DNA of 64,000 bases. Source: Enterobacter vonholyi. GTDB taxonomy: Bacteria; Pseudomonadota; Gammaproteobacteria; Enterobacterales; Enterobacteriaceae. How positions within the stretch are numbered: position 1 is the first letter of the stretch; the number at the start of each line of letters is the position of its first letter. Below, piece by piece: positions 1-9,273 of this stretch. The position numbers and the translations under genes are program-made. The notes under the pieces are model-generated. The model did no database searches and was not told the DNA's origin. It saw only the letters and a program-made list of their open reading frames with translations. The DNA is taken from assembly GCF_008364555.1 (NCBI RefSeq), contig NZ_VTUC01000006.1, positions 620,001-684,000 of the forward strand. The letters are read 5' to 3'.

Positions 1-587
1 GGCCAAAACAGTCGCCTTCCGCTGAGCCCGCACCGGCGCCCGCACCAGAACCCGTCGAGATTGCGCCAAAGCCGATCAAAGCGGTTGAGCCGCTGGCGAT
101 GAAACTGCCGCTGCATCAGGCAGAGGTGCTGGCGAACAAAGAAAAAGAGCCTGCTCCGGCGCCTGCGCCACAGCCTGTCCCGGTGGTGATTGTCGCCATC
201 CCGAAAGATGCCATGGTGATGGAAGCGAATCAGGTGAAAGCGGGATCGACGCGTTTCCTGAACGGTACCTGGCGTGCGGTTCTCGACGTGAAAGATCCGG
301 TCACCGGCAAGCCGCCTTCAATGCGCTATCAGATCCAGAACAATAAAGGCTTCGCCCGGGTTGTCCATGGCGACAACGTCGTCTGCCGCGCGGAGGTCTT
401 CTCCGGGCTGCACAGCAACGGCGAGCTGATGATTAAAAGTCGCGGTACTGCCCGCTGCACTGACGGTTCTCGCTACCCGATGCCGGAAGTTGCCTGTAAA
501 GCAGGCGCCAGCGATATCGCAGAATGTCGCGCCCGTTATGATGCCAATACCGTCGTTCCACTGACGTTCAAGAAAGCAGGTGCCTGA
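1..587 (+). CDS. srfA: SrfA family protein, C-terminal part
   Basis: The reading frame is open from the left edge, so only the C-terminal ~194 residues are present. The visible part has a Pro/Ala-rich linker (repeated PAPAP-type stretches) and then a compact domain with four Cys residues (VVCRAE, ARCTDG, VACKAG, AECRAR), which suggests a disulfide-containing domain outside the cytoplasm. It is followed almost directly by srfB and srfC, and that gene order identifies it as the first gene of the srfABC operon. srfABC was described in Salmonella as an SsrB-regulated, virulence-associated operon; the biochemical role of SrfA is unknown. The family name rests mainly on the neighbours. Confidence 0.75.
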   Translation, partial: PKQSPSAEPAPAPAPEPVEIAPKPIKAVEPLAMKLPLHQAEVLANKEKEPAPAPAPQPVPVVIVAIPKDAMVMEANQVKAGSTRFLNGTWRAVLDVKDPVTGKPPSMRYQIQNNKGFARVVHGDNVVCRAEVFSGLHSNGELMIKSRGTARCTDGSRYPMPEVACKAGASDIAECRARYDANTVVPLTFKKAGA

Positions 588-591
588 TCCT

Positions 592-3573
592 ATGCTGGTA
601 AATCTTTGCGACTATAAACAAAGCGTCACGCTTATTGCCAACAGCGGCGTGCAGTTCCTTGATTTCGGTCTGACGCCGCAGGACACCGCCAGCAACGGGC
701 GCTTCGTACGTAAAACCGCGAACGGCCCGCTTTTGCGACTCGATTTCGACCTGGTTGACGGGCGCTATACCCTGCCGGGAACGAACGGCGGGCAGCCTGA
801 AGTGGTTAAGCCGGAAACCACCATTCCGCTGCATCAGTCCCTGGCGGTGCTGGACGGCGTCTGGCTTCCAGTTCCGTTCCTGCGCTTCAACCCGCCGCGA
901 ACCTTCGTTGAGGGGCCGGATAACTGGGCCCGCGTTCAGGTGCGCAGGCTGGATACACCCGACACGGCGGGCAATACGCACCGCGTCACGCTCGCCCTTG
1001 ACAGCCAGATTGCTGAACACGCCACCTCCGCCCTTTCCCCGGTTGAAAACGATATTCTGAACGGGACCCGTTTCGCGCTGGCCTGGCGAGACAATGAGGT
1101 TGAAAGCTTCCTCGACCAGACGTGGATTGACGGCTGGCTGCGCGAGGCATTTACCCAGTATGCCGACGGTGTCGAAAACCGCTCAGAACGCGATCTCCAG
1201 CAGGCGATGCGCGGTTTTGAATATCAGGCCCACTGGCTCAACCTGATGACCATGCTCGGTGAACAGCTCACCGTGCCGGAAGTGAAATTTGTAACCCATA
1301 CGCTCAGCACGCCTGCCATTCCGGTCGATCTGATCCTCGACGTGGGCAATACCCACACCTGTGGCGTTATCATAGAAGACCACGGCGATGCCAACGATGG
1401 CCTGCGCCAGACCGCCGAGCTGCAGGTTCGCTCGCTAAGCGAGCCGCAGTTCCTGAATGCGCCGCTGTTCACCAGCCGTCTCGAGTTTTCGGAAGCGCGT
1501 TTTGGCAAGCAGCACTTCTCGGTCGAAAGCGGTCGCGAAGATGCCTTTGTCTGGCCGTCCATTGTTCGCGTTGGTGATGAAGCCCGCAAGCTGGCGATGC
1601 AGCGTCTGGGGACCGAAGGCAACAGCGGCATCTCGAGCCCGCGTCGCTACCTGTGGGATGAAACCCCGGTCGTGCAGGACTGGCGCTTTAGCCAGATGAA
1701 CAGCAAGACCCAGCGTGAGCCGCTTGCCACCGCGTTTCCGCTGATGAACCTGATGAACGATGACGGCGAGCCGCTCTTCACGCTGCCGCAGGACGAGCGG
1801 CTGCCGGTCTTCTCTCCGCAATACAGCCGCAGCACCCTGATGACCCACATGCTGTGCGAGCTGCTGGCGCAGGCGCTGGGGCAGATCAACAGCGTCGCCA
1901 CGCGCTTACGTCTGGGATTCCCGGCGTCGCCGCGCCAGCTGCGCACGCTGATCCTGACGCTGCCCTCCGCCATGCCAAAGCAGGAGCGCGAGATTTTCCG
2001 TCGCCGCATGTTTGAAGCCATCGCCATCGTCTGGAAAGCGATGGGCTGGCACCCGCAGGATGAGGATTTTGTCACCCGCAAACAGCAGGATAAAAGCGTG
2101 GTGCCGGTTCCTGAAATCCAGATGGAGTGGGATGAAGCCAGCTGCGGTCAGCTGGTCTGGCTGTATAACGAAGCCATCTCCCGCTTTGGCGGCCAGACCG
2201 AAGCCTTCTTCGCCTCTCTGGCCCGTCCGGACCGCGAGCCTGAGCCGGGTAGCCAGCCGGGCCGCGCGCTGCGCGTCGCGTCCATCGACATCGGCGGCGG
2301 CACAACGGATATGGCGATCACCCATTATCAGCTGGACGACGGTTCCGGCAATAACGTCAAAATCACCCCTCAGCTGCTGTTCCGTGAAGGATTTAAGGTC
2401 GCGGGCGACGATACGCTTCTGGACGTGATTCAGCGCTACGTGTTGCCCGCGCTGCAAACGCAGCTGCAGAAATCCGGTATTGCTGATGCCTCGCTGCTGA
2501 TGGCCTCGCTGTTCGGCGACTCCGGGCGTATTGATACCCAGGCCGTACTCCGCCAGCAGACGGCGCTGCAGCTCTTTATGCCGATTGGCCATGCCATTCT
2601 TGCCGCGTGGGAATCGAGCGACGTTGACGATCCGCTGGCCGGTCTGCATGCCACCTTTGGCGATCTCCTGCCGCAGAAGCCGACGCGCAACGTGATGAAC
2701 TACCTGCAGCAGGCGATCGATCATGCCCTGCCTGCGGGCTCTGACGCTTTCGACCTGTTCGCCGTGCCGCTGCACGTCAGCTTCCGCGAAATGCAGGATG
2801 CGATGCTGGCCGGGCAGTTTACGCTGGCCTCCCCGCTGCACGCGGTGTGTGAGGCGATTTCACATTACAGCTGCGATATTCTGCTGATCACCGGACGCCC
2901 CGGCTGCCTGCCCGGTGTGCAGGCGCTCATTCGACATCTGCAGCCGGTGCCGGTCAACCGCATCGTCTGGCTGGATAAATACCAGGTACATGAGTGGTAT
3001 CCGTTCAGCCAGCAGGGGCGCATTGGCAATCCGAAATCGACAGCTGCAGTCGGGGCCATGCTCTGCAGCCTGGCGCTTGACCTGCGCCTGCCGCGCTTTA
3101 ACTTTAAAGCTGCGGACATTGGCGCGTATTCCACCGTGCGCTATCTGGGCGTGCTAGATAACACCGTCAATACCCTGCGCGAGGAAAACGTCTGGTACCA
3201 GGATATCGATCTGGATAAACCCGGCGCGAAGCTTGACGCGCGTCTGCACTTCCCGCTGCGCGGTAACGTGACTCTCGGCTTCCGCCAGCTGGCGAACGCG
3301 CGCTGGCCCGCCACGCCGCTCTACACGCTCAGCATCAACTCGGCTGAACTGGCGAAAGCCATTGCCGGTGACGGCGTGCTGAACGTGCGGCTCAGGCTCT
3401 GCGGCGGCAGCAAGCAGGAGGGGCCGGAGGCCTTCGAGCTGAGCGATGCCTGGCTGCAGGACGGCACGCCTGTTGCGCCTGACGCATTAACCTTCAAACT
3501 GAATACTTTGGCCGATCGCCGACACAGCGGTAGCCACTACTGGATCGACAGCGGGAGCGTATACCTGAAATGA
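592..3573 (+). CDS. srfB: SrfB family protein, Hsp70/actin-like ATPase fold
   Basis: This 993-residue protein matches the SrfB virulence-factor family. The ATG at 592 (start MLVNLCDYKQ) is preferred; a GTG at 580 would add four residues and overlap srfA. Two phosphate-binding-like motifs of the actin/Hsp70/sugar-kinase superfamily are visible: DVGNTHTCG near residue 250 and DIGGGTTD near residue 566. The first half of the family resembles no enzyme I can name. The stop overlaps the srfC start (ATGA), so translation is probably coupled. The ATPase fold is inferred from motifs; a role in virulence is known only from homologues in Salmonella and insect-associated bacteria. Confidence 0.9.
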   Translation: MLVNLCDYKQSVTLIANSGVQFLDFGLTPQDTASNGRFVRKTANGPLLRLDFDLVDGRYTLPGTNGGQPEVVKPETTIPLHQSLAVLDGVWLPVPFLRFNPPRTFVEGPDNWARVQVRRLDTPDTAGNTHRVTLALDSQIAEHATSALSPVENDILNGTRFALAWRDNEVESFLDQTWIDGWLREAFTQYADGVENRSERDLQQAMRGFEYQAHWLNLMTMLGEQLTVPEVKFVTHTLSTPAIPVDLILDVGNTHTCGVIIEDHGDANDGLRQTAELQVRSLSEPQFLNAPLFTSRLEFSEARFGKQHFSVESGREDAFVWPSIVRVGDEARKLAMQRLGTEGNSGISSPRRYLWDETPVVQDWRFSQMNSKTQREPLATAFPLMNLMNDDGEPLFTLPQDERLPVFSPQYSRSTLMTHMLCELLAQALGQINSVATRLRLGFPASPRQLRTLILTLPSAMPKQEREIFRRRMFEAIAIVWKAMGWHPQDEDFVTRKQQDKSVVPVPEIQMEWDEASCGQLVWLYNEAISRFGGQTEAFFASLARPDREPEPGSQPGRALRVASIDIGGGTTDMAITHYQLDDGSGNNVKITPQLLFREGFKVAGDDTLLDVIQRYVLPALQTQLQKSGIADASLLMASLFGDSGRIDTQAVLRQQTALQLFMPIGHAILAAWESSDVDDPLAGLHATFGDLLPQKPTRNVMNYLQQAIDHALPAGSDAFDLFAVPLHVSFREMQDAMLAGQFTLASPLHAVCEAISHYSCDILLITGRPGCLPGVQALIRHLQPVPVNRIVWLDKYQVHEWYPFSQQGRIGNPKSTAAVGAMLCSLALDLRLPRFNFKAADIGAYSTVRYLGVLDNTVNTLREENVWYQDIDLDKPGAKLDARLHFPLRGNVTLGFRQLANARWPATPLYTLSINSAELAKAIAGDGVLNVRLRLCGGSKQEGPEAFELSDAWLQDGTPVAPDALTFKLNTLADRRHSGSHYWIDSGSVYLK

Positions 3574-5747
3574 CAGCGACGACGACCACCACTCAGGCCT
3601 TAATTGGGTGGATTAATGAGACGCGCCTGAACGCCCCTGTGCTGGATAACGATGCCGACGCCCTGCTTGCCCGCATCAACGCGGCGCAGGCCCGGGAGCA
3701 GGCCATTGAACGCGCCATGACCCGCCAGAGCAGCGTTGGGCTTTACGGCCATTCGCAGAGCGCGAAAGCTCACCTGCTGTTGTCTCTTTGCGGCAGCGGT
3801 AATGGACGCCTGAACGTGACGCCGGGCCAGCGCACCTTTGACTATTTTTCGCATATCAATCCGGGACATGCCCTGACCAACATGGCCGTCCGCTTTACCC
3901 GTGAAAACACGGAGGTGGCGGATGAGGCGTTCCCGCTGCGTCTGAGTCTTGTCACCGAGGCCGAGCTGGTACAGCTGTTTATTGTCCGTACGACCCTCCA
4001 TCCACAGATGCGCGCGGTGGATAAAGCGGTCATTGAGACACGTCTGGAGAAGTGGCGCGGGCTGCGCCAGCCGCAGAGCGTGCCCGGCATCACGGCTCAG
4101 GAAGTGGGAACGATTGCCCGCTTCTGGCAAAGCACGGTTCCCGCCGCTAAGCAGCAAATTGATGATGCCCTGTGGCATGAGTTTGCCCAACTGGTACCTT
4201 CTCTCGATCTCAGCACGCGAGCCAGCGTCTGGTCGCTGCTCTGGGGCGAGCAGCAGGAGTTGACCCAGCAGTGGTTAAAACTGGCCCATGTGCTGCACCA
4301 GACCAGCCATGCCGGCGATCTTGCTGCCCCGCTTAGCCTGCTGGTGGACAGCTTTGGGCTGCCGGGTGAAGGGTTCCTGACGCACGACGGCGCGTTAGAC
4401 CTTCAGGACGCGCAGGAGACGCTGCTTCATCCGCTGAATAGCGGTGAAATGCTTAACGCCATCAGCATCCCGGTCGACGTGCTGGCATTCCTGACCCGCG
4501 AGCTGGTGCTGCCGGTTGAGAACGGGACTCTGGATAACGTCGATATTATTGATATTCCGATTTTTGAAGATAACCGTGCCGACCCGCTACGCCAGGCAAA
4601 ATCCCAGTGGCTTCTTGAACATTACCGTCAACAGCTTCAGCCGGATGTGCTGGTGATTTGCAACGCGACGGCACAGCACGAACAGACGGCCAAAAAAGCA
4701 AAAGTGTTAATGAACTGGGTGAAGGAGACGCACCCTGCTGAAGAATCTGCCCTGCCGGGGCTGGTGTGGGCGATAACCCCGCATGACGCCCGCTTTACTA
4801 CCCGGCAAAATCTCGATGAAGCCGTACAGCATCTGCTCGGAAAGCCGGGTTTACGCTGGGGCACGCTGCAGGCGCTGGACAGCCACAGCATGCAGCGCGT
4901 CATCGAATGGCTGTCTCAGGCCACGTTGCCCGCGCAGCGACAGAAACGTCTCGGCACGCTGAAAAACGCGCTGCGTCAGGAGCTGTCGGCTCTGATGCAA
5001 AGCTATCTGGCACCGCTGGTTGAAGAACCGGGGACAAGACGCGCTCAGGCGGAAAACATGGTGCGCATGCTGCAAAGCAGCGCCGCCCGCCACGGCGAAC
5101 TGCTTGAAGGCCTGCTGCCGCCTCTGAAAGCCTTTGAAACGCTGCTCGCCGTTCAGCAGCCTCGCGAGGAGCAGGTGAACGGGCTGTTTACGGACACTAT
5201 TGATCTATTTGCCGAGAACGCGCAGGAAAGCACTGGCCTGTTCCAGACAAAAGACAAAGCGCGTCTCGCGCACCGAGTCTGGATAAATCATCTGCGCCAG
5301 TGGAGCCGCAACGAGGCGACCGCCGCCCGTCTTGGGCTGGATCCTGAGGTGTTACAGCAAATCGCGGACGTGCTGGTCGTCACCAGCTACCGGCTGGATC
5401 TGCCTCAACAGCTTCAGCGCATTGTCGAAGCGGATAAAAGTAGCGCAGCACAGCTGCATGCCGTGATGGGCAATTTCGTTGGCTGGCTGGGTTACGACCA
5501 AACGCCCGTGGCAACACGTCCGGCAAGCCGCATCCGCAAGGGCCAGGCCATCTTCGTCACGCCGGTGGTCAGCAGCGCCGAGCCTCGTTTGACGCGCCTG
5601 GGAGAACAGCCTGTACATGCGGCCACCGCGTACGTGTACGACTGGCTGGTCGCACTCTATAGCCGCGCGATAGAGAACATTGATTACCAGCACCCGCATG
5701 ATGTTCAGCCTGACGCACGTCAGGCACTGCGGGCTTTAATAAAGTAG
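3570..5747 (+). CDS. srfC: SrfC family putative virulence factor, degenerate P-loop protein
   Basis: 725 residues, last gene of srfABC, overlapping srfB by four bases. The N-terminus carries GHSQSAKA at residues 60-67, in the place and shape of a Walker A loop (GxxxxGK[ST]) but with Ala for the conserved Gly and for the final Ser/Thr. Further on, DSFGLPGEG and IDIPIFED resemble switch-like segments of large GTPases, and the C-terminal half is rich in amphipathic helix. This is compatible with a dynamin-like or otherwise degenerate NTPase, but that is inference. A REP element follows the stop. The family is known as 'putative virulence factor' (SrfC); its biochemical activity is unresolved. 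Confidence 0.88.
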   Translation: MTATTTTTQALIGWINETRLNAPVLDNDADALLARINAAQAREQAIERAMTRQSSVGLYGHSQSAKAHLLLSLCGSGNGRLNVTPGQRTFDYFSHINPGHALTNMAVRFTRENTEVADEAFPLRLSLVTEAELVQLFIVRTTLHPQMRAVDKAVIETRLEKWRGLRQPQSVPGITAQEVGTIARFWQSTVPAAKQQIDDALWHEFAQLVPSLDLSTRASVWSLLWGEQQELTQQWLKLAHVLHQTSHAGDLAAPLSLLVDSFGLPGEGFLTHDGALDLQDAQETLLHPLNSGEMLNAISIPVDVLAFLTRELVLPVENGTLDNVDIIDIPIFEDNRADPLRQAKSQWLLEHYRQQLQPDVLVICNATAQHEQTAKKAKVLMNWVKETHPAEESALPGLVWAITPHDARFTTRQNLDEAVQHLLGKPGLRWGTLQALDSHSMQRVIEWLSQATLPAQRQKRLGTLKNALRQELSALMQSYLAPLVEEPGTRRAQAENMVRMLQSSAARHGELLEGLLPPLKAFETLLAVQQPREEQVNGLFTDTIDLFAENAQESTGLFQTKDKARLAHRVWINHLRQWSRNEATAARLGLDPEVLQQIADVLVVTSYRLDLPQQLQRIVEADKSSAAQLHAVMGNFVGWLGYDQTPVATRPASRIRKGQAIFVTPVVSSAEPRLTRLGEQPVHAATAYVYDWLVALYSRAIENIDYQHPHDVQPDARQALRALIK

Positions 5748-5758
5748 CCGCCCTTCTT

Positions 5759-5788
5759 GCCGGGTGGCGCTGCGCTTACCCGGCCTAC
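5759..5788. repeat. REP (palindromic unit) element
   Basis: Arms GCCGGGT (5759-5765) and ACCCGGC (5778-5784) enclose GGCGCTGCGCTT, and the unit ends in CTAC. This is the typical enterobacterial REP/PU layout. It sits 3' of srfC, between convergent genes, where REPs usually lie and protect transcript ends. Confidence 0.8.
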
Positions 5789-5818
5789 ATTTCGCAACGA
5801 TGATAAATTGCACAATAA

Positions 5819-6574
5819 TCACATCGTCATACATCCGGCTAAGGCCTGCGCCAGCGCAGACGGATTTTCCCACGACATCGAGTGCCCCGCCGCTGGGATA
5901 ATTTTCACCTCAACGCCCTTTTGCTTCAGATTATCCACATCGTCATCCGGCAGAGACAGCTCGCCGAAAATCAACGTTACCGGGCAAGGGAGTGACAGGA
6001 ACTGCGCTTCCCACTCGGGCTCAACGCCCGCCACCAGGCTCGATGCCCCCCTCCAGACCGCATACGGCGCATTATTCTGCAGGCACCCGGCCCACGCTGT
6101 TTTTTCTACGCTGAGCATGGCGTCATAACCCTGCTCCAGAAACTGTTGCTCGGTTTGCGCTGCAATAGTCCGGCTGAACATGCCCCCACCCGCGTGGAAA
6201 TTGGGCTCTGACACCATCAGTCCCTTCACGCACGACCCCAGCAGCCCCGCCGTTTCGATAGCGATACTGCCGCCCATGCTGTGGCCGTATAACCAGAAGG
6301 AATCCAGCTCAAGATGGTCAATCAGTTCCGCGACAACGTGCGCCTGGTCAGTGGTTTTATAGCTGTAGTGCTCGGGCTTATCGCTGTAGCCGCTGCCGGG
6401 CAAGTCAATGAGAATCGCTCTGCGCGCGCCAAACAGCGGGTCATGTACGACGCGGGGATATTCGTAGGAAGAGGCGCAGCCCAGCCCGTGAATAAACACC
6501 ACGGGATCGCCGGTGCCGGGCAAATCGTGCCAGCGCACGGTACAACCGGCCTGCTGCGAGTAAAAACTGTTCAT
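5819..6574 (-). CDS. alpha/beta fold hydrolase
   Basis: 251 residues of the alpha/beta-hydrolase fold. Visible are the oxyanion-hole segment IHGLG (near 28), the nucleophile elbow GHSMGG (Ser near 96), a late acidic strand (LIFGELS, then DDD) and the catalytic His in AAGHSM near the C-terminus. No signal peptide is seen, so it is probably cytoplasmic. The ATG at 6574 follows AAGGAG with a five-base gap; the GTG at 6578 is less likely. The substrate cannot be read from the sequence. It is a single gene convergent with srfABC. Confidence 0.85.
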   Translation of the reverse strand: MNSFYSQQAGCTVRWHDLPGTGDPVVFIHGLGCASSYEYPRVVHDPLFGARRAILIDLPGSGYSDKPEHYSYKTTDQAHVVAELIDHLELDSFWLYGHSMGGSIAIETAGLLGSCVKGLMVSEPNFHAGGGMFSRTIAAQTEQQFLEQGYDAMLSVEKTAWAGCLQNNAPYAVWRGASSLVAGVEPEWEAQFLSLPCPVTLIFGELSLPDDDVDNLKQKGVEVKIIPAAGHSMSWENPSALAQALAGCMTM

Positions 6575-6661
6575 AAGCACTCCTTTTTATGATGCACTGT
6601 GTATTTATACAGTTATTACATCAGGAATGCTATGTTCAGCTTTTAAAACTGGAAGCGTGCT

Positions 6662-6835
6662 TCAGAAAAGCGAGACCAGCAGCGCAACGGGAAAGCTCAT
6701 TGGCCAGGTTGACCCCACCAGAAAAGCGCTGAGCAGGCGGATACGTTTGCGGTCTTTAGAGAGGAACCAGGTGATTAATGCGCAGATGGAAGCCATGATT
6801 GCGTAAAAAACCAACATCTTTTGATACAACGTCAT
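6662..6835 (-). CDS. ortT: OrtT/GhoT family small membrane toxin
   Basis: A 57-residue protein (start MTLYQKML) with two hydrophobic segments joined by a basic loop (SKDRKRIRLL) and ending in WPMSFPVALL. This is the signature of the GhoT/OrtT family, whose members insert in the inner membrane, lower proton motive force and slow growth under stress. Its position just downstream of patD and ydcV matches E. coli ortT (ydcX), an orphan toxin without a neighbouring antitoxin gene. No antitoxin candidate is seen here either. An in-frame start at 6871 would add 12 residues unlike the family. An FNR-like site lies about 50 bases upstream. Confidence 0.85.
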   Translation of the reverse strand: MTLYQKMLVFYAIMASICALITWFLSKDRKRIRLLSAFLVGSTWPMSFPVALLVSLF

Positions 6836-6884
6836 TCTGTATACCAGAGCCGAAAAAATAACCGCACGCAATATGCGTCATATG

Positions 6885-6898
6885 TTGACACAGATCAA
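6885..6898 (-). promoter_or_regulatory. FNR-like binding site upstream of ortT
   Basis: TTGAC-ACAG-ATCAA matches the FNR consensus TTGAT-N4-ATCAA at nine of ten conserved bases. Its centre is 57 bases upstream of the ortT ATG. The -10 element is not clear, so the distance to the start of transcription is unknown. CRP and FNR sites overlap in sequence, so either protein could bind. Confidence 0.4.
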
Positions 6899-6985
6899 GT
6901 TTTTTCGTTACAGAATAACCACTTAAAAATTACGGCTAATAACAATTGAGTATTTTTGGTAACACGTGTGGCGGGCAAGGAGAAC

Positions 6986-7009
6986 GCCTGGCCGCGCATG
7001 CGGCCAGGC
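6986..7009 (-). terminator. hairpin 3' of patD
   Basis: A nine-base perfect stem (GCCTGGCCG / CGGCCAGGC) with a six-base loop begins just past the patD stop. The following minus-strand bases are only weakly T-rich, so this may be an RNA-end stabiliser or a weak terminator between patD and ortT. Confidence 0.5.
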
Positions 7010-7017
7010 TGGGAGGA

Positions 7018-8442
7018 TTAGTGTTTGATCATGACATGCCGCACGACCGTATAATCCTCAAGCCCGTAGACCGACATATCCTTCCCGTAGCCCGATAGTT
7101 TCATGCCGCCGTGCGGCATTTCGCTCACCAGCATAAAATGGGTATTCACCCAGGTGCAGCCATATTGCAGGCGCGCGCTCAGGCGATGGGCGCGGCCGAC
7201 GTCTTTGGTCCAGACCGAAGACGCCAGGCCATATTGCGAATCGTTCGCCCAGGCCAACACCTGCGCCTCATCATCAAATTCGGTGACGCTCACCACCGGG
7301 CCAAACACCTCACGCTGCACAATGGCATCTTCCTGTTTGGCCCCCGCCAGCAGGGTTGGCTGGAAGTAGTAGCCCGCCCCCTCTTTTTTGCTGCCCCCGG
7401 TCACAACGCTGACGTGGCTCAGGGCTTTGGCCTCATCCACCGCTTTGCACACGCGGGATAAATGTGCCGCCGAACTCAGCGGCCCCAGCTCGGTTGATTC
7501 GTCCTCGGGTGCGCCCATTTTCAGGCTCGCAACCGCGGCACCCAGTTTTTCCACCAGCGCGGCGTAAATGCCCTTTTGCGCGTAGATACGACAGGCGGCG
7601 GTACAGTCCTGCCCGGCGTTGTAGAAGCCAAACGTCCTCACCCCTTCGACGACCGCATCCAGGTCGGCATCATCAAACACGATCACCGGCGCTTTACCGC
7701 CCAGCTCCATGTGGGTGCGTTTAATGGAGGACGCCGTATGGCCGATGATATGTTCCCCGGTAGCAATTGAACCGGTCAGCGAGACCATACGGACTTTTTC
7801 ATGTCCGGTAAGCGGATCGCCGACCGTTTTGCCCCGACCAAACAGCACGTTAAGAACGCCCGCCGGGAAGATATCTTTTGCCAGCTCTCCCAGCTTAAGC
7901 GCGGTCAGGGGCGTAATCTCAGAGGGCTTAATCACCACGCAGTTCCCTGCCGCCAGCGCGGGTGCCAGTTTCCAGGCTGCCATCATCAGCGGGTAGTTCC
8001 ACGGTGCAATAGAGGCAACCACGCCCACCGGGTCGCGGCGGATCATCGACGTATGGCCGTCAAGGTACTCTCCGGCGGCCAGCCCGTTAAGGCAGCGGGC
8101 GGCCCCGGCAAAGAAACGGAAAACGTCAACCACCGCCGGAATTTCATCACCCAGAGCGCAGTGCAGCGGCTTGCCGCAGTTGAGGGATTCGAGCCGGGCA
8201 AACTCCTCGCCGTGGGCTTCAATCGCATCCGCCAGCTTCAGCAGGCTCTCGGCGCGGGTTTTCGGCGTCGTTTGTCCCCACGCCACAAAAGCACGGTCGG
8301 CCGCCTGAACCGCCGCGTCGACCTGGGCCGCTGACGCCTCAGCAATCTCCAGCAGCACCTCTCCGGTGGCCGGGTTATAAACCGGCTGTTTCTCACCCTC
8401 TCCGGCAACCAGTTCACCGTTTATCAGCAGATGTTTTTGCAT
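7018..8442 (-). CDS. patD: gamma-aminobutyraldehyde (4-aminobutanal) dehydrogenase
   Basis: 474 residues, the exact length of E. coli PatD (YdcW). It is an NAD-dependent aldehyde dehydrogenase with the catalytic Glu in HMELGGK (residue 246) and the catalytic Cys in AGQDCTA (residue 280). PatD oxidises 4-aminobutanal, made from putrescine by a transaminase, to GABA. It is the last gene of the ydcSTUV-patD row, 24 bases after ydcV, so a putrescine transporter and a breakdown enzyme are probably made together. The start follows AGGAAA. Family and context agree well. Confidence 0.95.
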   Translation of the reverse strand: MQKHLLINGELVAGEGEKQPVYNPATGEVLLEIAEASAAQVDAAVQAADRAFVAWGQTTPKTRAESLLKLADAIEAHGEEFARLESLNCGKPLHCALGDEIPAVVDVFRFFAGAARCLNGLAAGEYLDGHTSMIRRDPVGVVASIAPWNYPLMMAAWKLAPALAAGNCVVIKPSEITPLTALKLGELAKDIFPAGVLNVLFGRGKTVGDPLTGHEKVRMVSLTGSIATGEHIIGHTASSIKRTHMELGGKAPVIVFDDADLDAVVEGVRTFGFYNAGQDCTAACRIYAQKGIYAALVEKLGAAVASLKMGAPEDESTELGPLSSAAHLSRVCKAVDEAKALSHVSVVTGGSKKEGAGYYFQPTLLAGAKQEDAIVQREVFGPVVSVTEFDDEAQVLAWANDSQYGLASSVWTKDVGRAHRLSARLQYGCTWVNTHFMLVSEMPHGGMKLSGYGKDMSVYGLEDYTVVRHVMIKH

Positions 8443-8466
8443 AGCATTTTCCTGTTGAATTCACTG

Positions 8467-9273
8467 TTATTTCCCGCTGCCGGCAATGTTTTCGCCGTCG
8501 CGGGTTAGCCACCAGGCTCCCAGAATGGGGATAGTTGTCACCAGCATCACCAGCAGAGCCACGACGTTGGTGACCGGCACGTCGCGCGGACGCCCGAGCT
8601 GGTTGAGCAACCACAGCGGTAACGTGCGCTCGTGTCCCGCCGTAAATGTTGTGACGATTATCTCGTCAAACGACAGGGCAAACGCCAGCATACCCCCGGC
8701 CAGCAGCGCTGAACCCAGATTGGGCAGCACCACATAGCGGAAGGTTTGCCATCCGTCGGCCCCGAGATCCATCGACGCTTCGACCAGACTCCAGGAGGTG
8801 CGCCTGAACCGGGCAATTACGTTGTTAAACACCACCACCACGCAAAAGGTGGCGTGTCCCACCACGATGGTGAAAAAGCCCGGCTCAAGGTCGATCGTTT
8901 TGAAGGCCGTCAGCAGCGCCAGGCCGGTGATGATCCCCGGTAACGCAATCGGTAACAGCAGCAGCAGAGAGATCGCATTCTTGCCAAAAAACTCGCTTCG
9001 CCACAGCGCCGCTGCAGCAAGCGTGCCAAGCACAAGGGCTATCGCGGTGGAGAGCGCGGCAATTTGAAGTGACAACGTCACGGATTCGATAATATCGCCG
9101 CGCCCCGCCGCCACGCTAAACCACTTCAGCGTAAGCCCCTGAGGCGGAAAGCTGAAAGCGGCGTCTTCGGTGTTGAAGGCGTAGGTCGCGATAATCAGCA
9201 GCGGGAAGTGCAGGAAGATGACGCCTCCCCACGCTGCCACTTTGAGGAACAGCGGTGCGCGTTCAGAGTGCAT
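8467..9273 (-). CDS. ydcV: ABC transporter permease YdcV
   Basis: 268 residues with about six membrane segments and the EAA loop ([14 protein letters not shown]...LP) that contacts the ATPase. It is a permease of the spermidine/putrescine PotC type and begins inside the ydcU 3' end (11-base overlap). With YdcU it would form the transmembrane channel of the YdcSTUV importer, probably for putrescine or related polyamines given the adjacent patD. Substrate is inferred from context. Confidence 0.94.
   Translation of the reverse strand: MHSERAPLFLKVAAWGGVIFLHFPLLIIATYAFNTEDAAFSFPPQGLTLKWFSVAAGRGDIIESVTLSLQIAALSTAIALVLGTLAAAALWRSEFFGKNAISLLLLLPIALPGIITGLALLTAFKTIDLEPGFFTIVVGHATFCVVVVFNNVIARFRRTSWSLVEASMDLGADGWQTFRYVVLPNLGSALLAGGMLAFALSFDEIIVTTFTAGHERTLPLWLLNQLGRPRDVPVTNVVALLVMLVTTIPILGAWWLTRDGENIAGSGK

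Noticed and set aside
1906-2841. 311-codon minus-strand ORF inside srfB
   Set aside because: It is a shadow of the GC-rich srfB frame, with no ribosome site, and the plus-strand family match is clear.
7801-8334. 177-codon plus-strand ORF inside patD
   Set aside because: Overlaps a full aldehyde dehydrogenase on the other strand; composition is that of a shadow frame.
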